Of a stretch of 36,924 bases of DNA, positions 1 through 6,504 are shown one piece after another. The translations under genes were made by a program, and so were the position numbers. This stretch comes from Eubacteriales bacterium (GTDB taxonomy: Bacteria; Bacillota; Clostridia; Lachnospirales; Lachnospiraceae). Where the stretch lies: the NCBI GenBank assembly GCA_030536855.1, contig JAUNPK010000024.1, positions 1-36,924 on the forward strand, read 5' to 3'. Position 1 is the first letter of the stretch. Every line of letters begins with the position of its first letter. The notes below the pieces were generated by a model. It was not told where the DNA came from, did not search any database, and was given only the letters and a program-made list of their open reading frames with translations.

Positions 1-55
1 TCCCCCTTAAGTAGATTTGGTTATTTACCTTGTCTACCTAGGGGGAATCATATCA
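1..55 (-). repeat. Insertion-sequence-like end, inverted copy of the window's right end
   Basis: Bases 1-55 are the reverse complement of 36855-36909 with one mismatch. Read on the minus strand, the segment is a hairpin (arm 33-45 against arm 2-15) whose 3' arm ends in AAGGGGG, a Shine-Dalgarno-like run. At the other copy that run sits 7 bases before an ATG. This copy therefore probably leads into a minus-strand transposase gene just outside the window. Similarity weakens beyond base 55, although a GCATTA/GAGG-like block recurs near 61-74. The repeat is seen directly; the IS identity is inferred. Confidence 0.6.
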
Positions 56-91
56 TAAGCTAATGCCTCCTCTCTTTTGTTTTTACTATTC

Positions 92-188
92 AGTTCATTT
101 CTGAACGGTTGTGATGTGTATTATATTAACAGTTCATTTTTGTACTGTCAATACTTTTTATTAAAAACATTTCACTTTTGTACTGTTA
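92..188 (+). promoter_or_regulatory. Three phased operator-like repeats upstream of the XRE gene
   Basis: Three related 20-mers begin at 92, 131 and 169, spaced 39 and 38 bp. Copies two and three share TTTTGTACTGT and match at about 17 of 20 positions. Copy one holds the palindrome GTTCA-TTTC-TGAAC. The third copy overlaps the -35 and spacer of the promoter at 170-198. Repeats phased by about 3.6 helical turns, in front of an HTH gene, suggest autoregulatory operators. That role is inferred. Confidence 0.5.
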
Positions 189-198
189 ATGATATAAT
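170..198 (+). promoter_or_regulatory. Predicted sigma-A promoter for the XRE cassette
   Basis: A consensus TATAAT (193-198) lies 17 bp after TTTCAC (170-175), a weak -35. Transcription would start near 205, so the RNA would begin with the 203-327 fold. The poor -35 overlaps an operator-like repeat, which fits a regulated promoter. Confidence 0.5.
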
Positions 199-202
199 GT
201 AC

Positions 203-327
203 GCGAAGGCAAAAGTGAGCATGGAGTTTTGCCGATTGACATGCGAAGCATGAACAAGCGGCAAAGCACCATGAGAACGCGCCCGCGAACGAGGAAAACC
301 GAAGGTTTTTCGAGTTTTTGCCTTCGC
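203..327 (+). other. Strongly self-complementary GC-rich element (structured leader RNA or palindromic repeat)
   Basis: The outer 12-bp stem is perfect: GCGAAGGCAAAA (203-214) pairs with TTTTGCCTTCGC (316-327). Inside it, CATGG 220-224 pairs with CCATG 269-273 and TTTGCCG 228-234 with CGGCAAA 259-265. The tip is CATGC-GAA-GCATG (240-252). A second branch pairs AAAACC 295-300 with GGTTTT 304-309, again over a GAA loop. The element is clearly richer in GC than its flanks and lies between promoter and start codon. It may be a cis-acting RNA, a separate small RNA or a mobile palindromic unit; I do not recognise a named family. Confidence 0.55.
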
Positions 328-423
328 AGAAAACGTATTTAGTATTAATGTACGATGCATGGTTTGTACCCCGTGTCTCCGTGCATGCTACAACACTCAT
401 TAACCTTATAAGGAGCAATTAAA

Positions 424-1065
424 ATGGGCGAGAAATTTACCAGCCGGGTAGGCTATTTGATTCGTAATTTCAGAATTGCATCTGATATGACGCAAAAGGA
501 ATTAGCAGATAAATGTGGATTAAACGAATCCACCATCCGAAACTATGAGCTTGGAAACAGATATCCGGATGAAACAACTTTATTAAATATTGCAAACAAT
601 CTGGGGGTCAGCTTTTATGCATTATCTGACCCTGATGTTGCCAATTTGTTCAGTGCACTTCATGTACTGTTTGACATTGAATGGGCATACGGACTGCGAC
701 CTACTATGAAAGATGGAGAAGTATGCTTCAAATTTGAAGAGCGACTTCCAAGTGCCGCTCCCCGTCCACAGGAAGACCTTGATAACTTCCGAAAGATGGT
801 TGAATATTGGGCAAGTTTACGAGACAAGCTGGAAGATGATGAAATATCAGAAACGGAATACTATCTTAAAGAGGTAAAGTACCCAATGAATCCAACAGAC
901 CCGAATAAAGAGTACACTGTTTCGTTGAATCTTGATGATGACGACCAGCTACTTATTCAGAATATGGATAAAGATGACAATGCAGAAGAAACTGCTGAAT
1001 TGTTAAAAGACTTGTTTCCGGATTTCTCTTATGTGAAGAGAAAACGGAAACCGAAGAAGGAATAG
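424..1065 (+). CDS. XRE-family helix-turn-helix transcriptional regulator
   Basis: A 213-residue protein with an N-terminal XRE/HTH_3 domain at about residues 8-65. The recognition segment is visible as TQKELADKCGLNESTIRNYE, followed by the usual GNRYPDETTLLNIANNLGV helix. Residues 70-200 are acidic and not recognised as an enzyme domain; they may mediate dimerisation or ligand sensing. The tail is very basic (KRKRKPKK). The start is supported by AAGGAG at 410-415, 8 bases before ATG. It is the first gene of a three-gene plus-strand cassette (33 bp to the next gene) and follows three operator-like repeats and a long structured leader. It probably represses or activates its own cassette. Regulators of this type are common in mobile and defence loci. 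The HTH call is firm; the regulon is inferred. Confidence 0.85.
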   Translation: MGEKFTSRVGYLIRNFRIASDMTQKELADKCGLNESTIRNYELGNRYPDETTLLNIANNLGVSFYALSDPDVANLFSALHVLFDIEWAYGLRPTMKDGEVCFKFEERLPSAAPRPQEDLDNFRKMVEYWASLRDKLEDDEISETEYYLKEVKYPMNPTDPNKEYTVSLNLDDDDQLLIQNMDKDDNAEETAELLKDLFPDFSYVKRKRKPKKE

Positions 1066-1098
1066 CTTAACCATAATCACATGAAAGGATTTATTATT

Positions 1099-1986
1099 AT
1101 GAGAAGATTTATATATTTAGATACTGATACCCTTAATTCATATATTGCACAAATATATGATGGTTTAGTGCAAACACAAGAAACAGAGACTCAATCCAGT
1201 CAAGCAACTGATAAGCAATCTGAACGGACATCTAACTTAGGAGCAGATGCAGACTTAAAAGTATTTGGAAAAGGCATTGAAGGCAAAATGGATTTTACAT
1301 ATCGCCATTTAAAAGATACCTCTAACACAGAACTTATTAGTGATGTTCAGACTAAGCTTTTACATGACAACGCATTCGATCAACTCATGAATTATTTAAA
1401 CAAGAACGAGCATTTATCAAATCACAATATTGGTGACTTTATAGAAATCAATGACGAATTTTATATTATGGATTTAGACTATTATAAAAATATTTTTAAC
1501 GACAAAAAATTTCTGGATTTTATGAAGAAAAGCGAACGCGACAAAATACAAACTTTACTTAAAATACAACAAGATATTGAATTAGTTCAAGAAGGTGCTA
1601 ATTCTAATGAAATCAAGAAAAACTATACTAATCTTGCCAAAAGCAAATGTGCAGAATCTGATAAAAGCTATGATGATATAAAGGACATAATTGATATGCT
1701 TTGCACACTTGTTCCATATCGAAGAACCTTATGTATTGCAGATAATATGGTTGTGCTAAATGACAAATATATGCGTGATAACATTAATATGACATCTTTT
1801 AAATTCGGTGGAAAAATCAAAGTTCTTGGATACATCACTAACAAAATAACAACAGATACTAATGATAGTACAAATGTTTCTCCATTAGCTCAAGTTGGCA
1901 TAGGTTTGAACCAAATTATGCTTTCATTTTTCGGTCAACAACCATCCTTAAATATTGTCCACCCTATTGCAATATACTACGAATAA
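1099..1986 (+). CDS. DUF6414-like protein of unknown function
   Basis: About 295 residues. The N-terminus (MRRFIYLDTDTLNSYIAQI) resembles the YLD...LNSYxAQ signature I associate with DUF6414 proteins. A Gln/Thr/Ser-rich linker follows (roughly residues 24-48), then a mixed alpha/beta region and a C-terminal segment with KFGGKIKVLGYITNKI ending in HPIAIYYE. There is no signal peptide and no transmembrane segment, so it is likely cytosolic. I chose the second ATG because AAAGGA (1084-1089) lies 9 bases before it; an in-frame ATG at 1081 has no good RBS. It sits between the XRE gene and a membrane protein whose start is only 15 bp downstream, so it is almost certainly co-transcribed. No catalytic motif is evident. 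The family call is from memory and moderate; the function is unknown. Confidence 0.6.
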   Translation: MRRFIYLDTDTLNSYIAQIYDGLVQTQETETQSSQATDKQSERTSNLGADADLKVFGKGIEGKMDFTYRHLKDTSNTELISDVQTKLLHDNAFDQLMNYLNKNEHLSNHNIGDFIEINDEFYIMDLDYYKNIFNDKKFLDFMKKSERDKIQTLLKIQQDIELVQEGANSNEIKKNYTNLAKSKCAESDKSYDDIKDIIDMLCTLVPYRRTLCIADNMVVLNDKYMRDNINMTSFKFGGKIKVLGYITNKITTDTNDSTNVSPLAQVGIGLNQIMLSFFGQQPSLNIVHPIAIYYE

Positions 1987-2001
1987 AAAGGAGTTATACA
2001 T

Positions 2002-2844
2002 ATGAAAAAAATACTATTCTATTTATTATTCGTTGCAACAATCATTCTCTTAATTGCTGCTCCCTTTTTAATTGAGAAAATAATCTTATGTGAAGATATT
2101 TTTCCTTTTAATATGCCAATAACCTTTTCAAAAGAAACATGGTTTGGATTTATTGCATCTTATTTAGGAGCAATAGGCACAGTCTCATTAGGCATCATAG
2201 CACTATATCAAAACAAAAAATATAAAGAACTTTCTGACTCTTCTGAAGAAAGATTATTAACACTTCAAACCGAAATTAAAAATTTAACTGAAAAGAATGT
2301 TGCATTAATTGAACTCAATTCAAAAATTGAGAGAGCTAAATATTTTCCTATTCTCACAAATGCACATCACTCTTACTGGGATATGAGCAAAGCAAATGCC
2401 AAAAGCTCTTTTGATTTTGAAAATGATGCATTCGTTTTTTCATATAAGAACATCAGTCCGGAAGAAATCCCTAATACTTTAATTGATATATTCAATCAAT
2501 ATCATACATTTGTTTACACATTAAAGAATGATGGTGAGCGGACAATACGAAATTTTTCTTGCACTTCTGTAACTCAAAACAAACAATTACATGAACATGG
2601 TTTTTGGTTTTGCCAAACATGTGATATTGAACCCGGGGCAATTTTGCGATGTGTATATGTGACGAAATTTAATCTTGCAGAGCAATGCAAAAATGGTGAA
2701 ATCGAATCACTTTCTTTTAAATACGAAATGGAAAATGTAATAGGCGAACGTTTCGAAATGGCTACAGACCTACATTTCATTCCTTCTGGCAAAAATGCGG
2801 CTCCTGATTATATGATGGAGATTACACCTATTCATCGAGTATAA
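2002..2844 (+). CDS. Two-TM membrane protein with coiled coil and C-terminal cytosolic domain
   Basis: A 280-residue protein I do not recognise. It has a hydrophobic helix at residues 4-25 and another around 48-70 (WFGFIASYLGAIGTVSLGII). A basic, then heptad-like helical stretch at 74-112 suggests a coiled coil. A soluble region of about 165 residues follows, with several aromatic residues and a few cysteines. Both ends are predicted inside the cell. AAGGAG ends 9 bases before the ATG, and the gene follows the DUF6414-like gene by 15 bp, making it the last gene of the cassette. Short two-TM anchors followed by a coiled coil and a cytosolic domain are frequent in phage-defence effectors and in poorly described accessory loci. 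A membrane-effector role is therefore possible but unproven. Confidence 0.65.
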   Translation: MKKILFYLLFVATIILLIAAPFLIEKIILCEDIFPFNMPITFSKETWFGFIASYLGAIGTVSLGIIALYQNKKYKELSDSSEERLLTLQTEIKNLTEKNVALIELNSKIERAKYFPILTNAHHSYWDMSKANAKSSFDFENDAFVFSYKNISPEEIPNTLIDIFNQYHTFVYTLKNDGERTIRNFSCTSVTQNKQLHEHGFWFCQTCDIEPGAILRCVYVTKFNLAEQCKNGEIESLSFKYEMENVIGERFEMATDLHFIPSGKNAAPDYMMEITPIHRV

Positions 2845-2883
2845 AACTTCTTATTGTCATTTGATTGTCATACAACCAAAAAC

Positions 2884-2921
2884 GAGCCAAGAAACGCCGT
2901 AAATTCGGCATTTCTTGGCTC
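2884..2921 (-). terminator. Rho-independent terminator, probably originally for guaA
   Basis: GAGCCAAGAAA (2884-2894) pairs with TTTCTTGGCTC (2911-2921), with an inner GCCG/CGGC stem. Read leftward, the hairpin is followed by GTTTTTGG, a short T-tract. It faces guaA but now lies about 310 bp beyond the guaA stop, with a MITE-like element between. The hairpin may also stop plus-strand transcription from the cassette. Confidence 0.65.
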
Positions 2922-3226
2922 ATGTTGTTATAGGGCAAACGCTTTTATCCTCAAAAGGCAAAAATGTTTATCCTCCACATCCTAACCAAATCATCTGTGA
3001 TTAAGCTTAATATATCCATGTTATTTTTAGAGATACCACTATAAGCGATAACCTCTGAAACACTGTATTTACAAGGCGAAACACCTGAATGATAGAATGA
3101 AAAATGACCTTGACGATAGCCCTTTAAAGGCTATGAATCAAGGTCATTTAACTTTCTTTTATTCATTTGTTGAGGCTAAACATTTTTGCCCTTTCAGACT
3201 AAATTGCTTTGCCCTATAACAACATG
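2921..3226. mobile_element. MITE-like element with two-part terminal inverted repeats
   Basis: The outer 19-bp repeats are perfect: CATGTTGTTATAGGGCAAA at 2921-2939 and its complement at 3208-3226. A second perfect 14-bp pair lies inside (2957-2970 and 3177-3190). The 306-bp element contains no convincing gene. Its interior holds a strong hairpin: AAATGACCTTG 3102-3112 with CAAGGTCATTT 3139-3149, and TAGCC/GGCTA within. It ends 4 bp from the guaA stop. No clear target duplication is visible. It is best explained as a non-autonomous element or an IS reduced to its ends; the parent family is not identified. This covers most of the non-coding stretch 2845-3230. Confidence 0.65.
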
Positions 3227-3230
3227 TACA

Positions 3231-4775
3231 CTATTCAAACTCAATCGTTCCTGGTGGCTTGCTGGTCAGATCATAGAATACTCTGTTCACGCCCCTGACT
3301 TCGTTAATGATTCTGCTCATGACTGTCTGGAGAACTGAGAATGGTATCTCAGCGCTTTCTGCCGTCATGAAGTCTATGGTGTTGACAGCTCTCAGGGCAA
3401 CTGCGTAATCGTAAGTTCTCTCATCTCCCATTACGCCAACAGAACGCATATTGGTAAGAGCTGCGAAATACTGCCCTATGCTTCTGTCAAGACCGGCCTT
3501 TGCAATCTCCTCACGGTATATTGCATCCGCATCCTGTACAATTCTGACCTTCTCTGCAGTAACTTCACCAATAATTCTGATTCCAAGTCCCGGACCCGGA
3601 AATGGCTGACGGAACACAAGGTGTTCAGGAATACCAAGTTCAAGACCAGCTTTACGAACCTCATCTTTGAACAAGTCACGGAGAGGTTCTATGATTTCTT
3701 TAAAATCTACATAGTCAGGAAGCCCACCAACATTATGGTGTGACTTAATAACTGCTGACTCGCCTCCCAGTCCGCTCTCAACTACATCCGGATATATTGT
3801 TCCCTGGGCAAGAAAATCTACCGCTCCAATTTTCTTGGCCTCTTCTTCAAATACTCTTATGAACTCTTCTCCGATTATTTTTCTCTTCTTTTCAGGCTCT
3901 GTTACTCCTGCAAGCTTTTCGTAATATCTGTCCTGTGCATTGACTCTGATAAAATTAAGGTCAAACTGTCCGTTAGGTCCGAATACACTTTCCACCTCGT
4001 CTCCCTCATTTTTACGAAGAAGACCGTGGTCAACAAATACGCAGGTAAGCTGTTTTCCGATAGCTCTTGATAAAAGTCCTGCTGCCACTGATGAATCAAC
4101 TCCACCCGAAAGAGCAAGCAGTACCTTCCCATCTCCTACCTTCTCACGGATTTCCTTTATGGTATTCTCCACAAATGCATCCATTTTCCATGTTCCGGAA
4201 CATCCGCACACATTTCTTACAAAGTTGAAAAGCATCTTTGTACCTTCCTGAGTGTGAAGTACCTCCGGATGAAACTGTATTGCATACAAATTCTTATCTT
4301 TATTTTCTGCTGCTGCCACAGGGCAGTCTGCTGTATGGGCAATAATCTTAAATCCGCCAGCGACCTGTGAAATGTAGTCAAAGTGGCTCATCCATACAAT
4401 GGTATTCTCTGAAACATCGCCAAATAACGCACTGCTCTTATCAACAAATGTTTCTGTCTTACCATACTCTCTTACAGGTGCCTTCTCTACCTTTCCTCCA
4501 AGCACGTGCATCATAAGCTGTGCACCGTAACACAATCCAAGAACAGGTATTCCAAGTTCGAACAACTCCTTTGTGTAAGTAGGAGCTCCTTCCTCATAAC
4601 AGCTGTTAGGACCGCCTGTAAGAATGATTCCCTTAGGATTCATTGCTTTTATCTGTTCAATGTCAGTCTTGTATGAATATATCTCACAATATACGTTGCA
4701 CTCACGTACACGTCTTGCTACAAGCTGATTGTACTGTCCGCCGAAATCAATGACGATAACTTTTTCCTGATTCAC
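3231..4775 (-). CDS. guaA: GMP synthase (glutamine-hydrolysing)
   Basis: Converts XMP to GMP using ATP and glutamine, the last step of guanine nucleotide synthesis. It is a full-length two-domain protein of about 514 residues. The N-terminal class I amidotransferase has GLCYGAQ (nucleophile Cys) and the QFHPEV His/Glu pair. The ATP-pyrophosphatase domain has the P-loop SGGVDSS, and the C-terminal dimerisation domain ends in [11 protein letters not shown] place the start at a GTG (4773-4775) preceded by AGAGGTAAGG; an upstream in-frame TTG at 4820 has no RBS. A consensus promoter lies upstream and no purine riboswitch fold is visible. The 3' end of guaA is a known integration site for genomic islands, which fits the accessory cassette directly beyond it. 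Confidence 0.97.
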   Translation of the reverse strand: MNQEKVIVIDFGGQYNQLVARRVRECNVYCEIYSYKTDIEQIKAMNPKGIILTGGPNSCYEEGAPTYTKELFELGIPVLGLCYGAQLMMHVLGGKVEKAPVREYGKTETFVDKSSALFGDVSENTIVWMSHFDYISQVAGGFKIIAHTADCPVAAAENKDKNLYAIQFHPEVLHTQEGTKMLFNFVRNVCGCSGTWKMDAFVENTIKEIREKVGDGKVLLALSGGVDSSVAAGLLSRAIGKQLTCVFVDHGLLRKNEGDEVESVFGPNGQFDLNFIRVNAQDRYYEKLAGVTEPEKKRKIIGEEFIRVFEEEAKKIGAVDFLAQGTIYPDVVESGLGGESAVIKSHHNVGGLPDYVDFKEIIEPLRDLFKDEVRKAGLELGIPEHLVFRQPFPGPGLGIRIIGEVTAEKVRIVQDADAIYREEIAKAGLDRSIGQYFAALTNMRSVGVMGDERTYDYAVALRAVNTIDFMTAESAEIPFSVLQTVMSRIINEVRGVNRVFYDLTSKPPGTIEFE

Positions 4776-4846
4776 GACCTTACCTCTTTCCGCGTATAAC
4801 GCTAGTATATAATTAATCAAATGTTTCTGTTTTGAATTACCACTCC

Positions 4847-4875
4847 ATTATAAATGAGCATTAGTTATTAAACAA
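4847..4875 (-). promoter_or_regulatory. guaA promoter
   Basis: On the minus strand, TTGTTT (4870-4875) is followed after exactly 17 bp by TATAAT (4847-4852). The start site would be about 65 bp upstream of the GTG start, leaving too short a leader for a purine riboswitch. Confidence 0.65.
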
Positions 4876-4923
4876 GTGTCTTTTTCACCCGGCATCACAT
4901 CCTTCAGCAAACATTTATAATCT

Positions 4924-6378
4924 TTATTCACTGCATCTTCTTTGGATGTACCGGTGCATCTTTTCTCTTATATGTTGAAACTGGCCTTTTACAGTTTCAT
5001 TATCACTTTCAAATGCCATTAGTTTATCCAGGTACCCCTGCTGCACTACAGCTTTTATACTCTCCTGATAAACCAACTCGTATACCAGACTTATATGTCC
5101 AACAATATTGTCCACAGGCGTTTTTTTAAGAGCCCTTAACACCGCATGCTCCTCGTCAAAGCTTTCCATAACTTCCTTCGAAATCTCATTACTTTTCAGC
5201 ACTTCCAATGTGGTGTTGTAAATATCCGTCAGGGGAAAATCTACATTCACTTTAAGGATATCCACCTTATCAGCATCCCGTAAAATATTGCAGTACATTA
5301 CCGCTTTCTCATCAAGCCCTTCCGGAAGCCTGTATGCGCTGTGATATCTCACCGCATTTTCCATAATGTCCCATATCGCCTGCCCTTTAAGATTCATAAT
5401 TCCCGGAATAAAATTTTCTATCATTCCGTCTCTAAAGAGAATGTCTGCGCTAAGCTTTGCATGATCTACAGATTGGGCATCGTTAAATGTACCGTATCTT
5501 CTAATCTGCTCAAATCTGCCTATATCATGGAATACTCCGATAAGCCATGCTATATCCTTTTCCTCCTTTGAAAGTCCTATGTATTCTGCAATTCGCTCAC
5601 ACAAAGCAGCAACCCTGTATGTGTGGTCAATCTTTAACTTGATTTTGGGGTCTTTATCATTATATACAGATGCATATTTGCCAAATGTATCAAGCACTCT
5701 TCTTCTGTTAACCCCAATTCCTTTACCATTCCAGTAGTCTATAATGTACACCACATCATCCAGTCTTTCTAAAACACAGGATGTAAGTTCTCTTATTTCC
5801 CGGGGAATGATTACCGTATCAGGAACATGTACCACCTTCATACCCGCCGCATGTCCGGCTATTATTCCGTTAATGCTGTCCTCTATCACAATGCACTGGG
5901 AGGGCTTTACACCAATCATTTCTGCCGCGGCTAAGAATATATCCGGTTCCGGTTTACCACGTTCAATTTCATCTCCAAACTTTACTCCGTCAAGATAACT
6001 GTAGGCTCCGATTTCATGAAGTGTCTTATATGCACTTTCTCTTCTGGTGGAAGTTGCCACTGCACACTTAAGACCTCTCTCTTTTATGGCATTAAGCAGA
6101 ACATACAATCCCGGCTTTACGGGTATACCTTCCGTCTCTCTTAACTTATATACATATTCCGTTCGAAGTTCTCTTGACTTCCAAAAATCAATTTCTCCAT
6201 GATAACATTCGTCAAACAGGTGACATGCCCTCTCTGCCGTTGTTCCCTTAAAGCTGTCAACAAGCTCCGTTGATATAGTTTTTCCCTGACTTTCTATTGA
6301 ATGTTTCCAACCCTCATTGGACTGACGTTCTGAATCAATCATCACGCCGTCCATATCAAATATAACGCCTTTAATCAT
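4924..6378 (-). CDS. HAD phosphatase / HD-domain phosphohydrolase fusion
   Basis: About 484 residues with two hydrolase domains. Residues 1-215 are a beta-phosphoglucomutase-like HAD domain: nucleophile motif VIFDMDGVMIDSE, motif II VATST, GKPEPDIF with the conserved Lys, and VIEDSINGI as the acidic motif. Residues 235-480 are an HD domain with KIDHTYRV, the metal-binding pair GVFHDIGRFEQ, and a further conserved His in VDHAKLS. Both active sites look intact. The HAD half probably removes or moves phosphate on a small sugar or nucleotide, and the HD half is a metal phosphohydrolase; the substrates cannot be read here. The start is uncertain. This ATG has its AGAGG 16 bases upstream, whereas a TTG at 6393 has it almost adjacent. 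The gene is 126 bp downstream of uvrA. Confidence 0.85.
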   Translation of the reverse strand: MIKGVIFDMDGVMIDSERQSNEGWKHSIESQGKTISTELVDSFKGTTAERACHLFDECYHGEIDFWKSRELRTEYVYKLRETEGIPVKPGLYVLLNAIKERGLKCAVATSTRRESAYKTLHEIGAYSYLDGVKFGDEIERGKPEPDIFLAAAEMIGVKPSQCIVIEDSINGIIAGHAAGMKVVHVPDTVIIPREIRELTSCVLERLDDVVYIIDYWNGKGIGVNRRRVLDTFGKYASVYNDKDPKIKLKIDHTYRVAALCERIAEYIGLSKEEKDIAWLIGVFHDIGRFEQIRRYGTFNDAQSVDHAKLSADILFRDGMIENFIPGIMNLKGQAIWDIMENAVRYHSAYRLPEGLDEKAVMYCNILRDADKVDILKVNVDFPLTDIYNTTLEVLKSNEISKEVMESFDEEHAVLRALKKTPVDNIVGHISLVYELVYQESIKAVVQQGYLDKLMAFESDNETVKGQFQHIREKMHRYIQRRCSE

Positions 6379-6504
6379 GTCCGATTTATTCAATCCTCTT
6401 TTATACTTTAACTAACCATTTTACCTGAATTTTCCCATATTCTGCCAACCGGCGACTTTATATTTCAGACATCATCCTCCATATATAAGATTATTTCTTC
6501 ACTA

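Noticed and set aside
161-418. Minus-strand reading frames of about 60-85 codons across the structured element
   Set aside because: They run through the palindromes antisense to the leader, lack a ribosome binding site and have no recognisable protein features.
203-423. Retron RNA or type III toxin-antitoxin RNA
   Set aside because: There is no reverse transcriptase, no ToxN-like gene and no short tandem repeat array nearby; only the strong folding is shared.
2921-3226. CRISPR array
   Set aside because: The repeats are inverted, occur once each and have no regular spacers. No CRISPR array was seen anywhere in the window.
4776-4923. Purine riboswitch in front of guaA
   Set aside because: The predicted transcript leader is only about 65 bases and shows no three-way junction or conserved purine-aptamer core.
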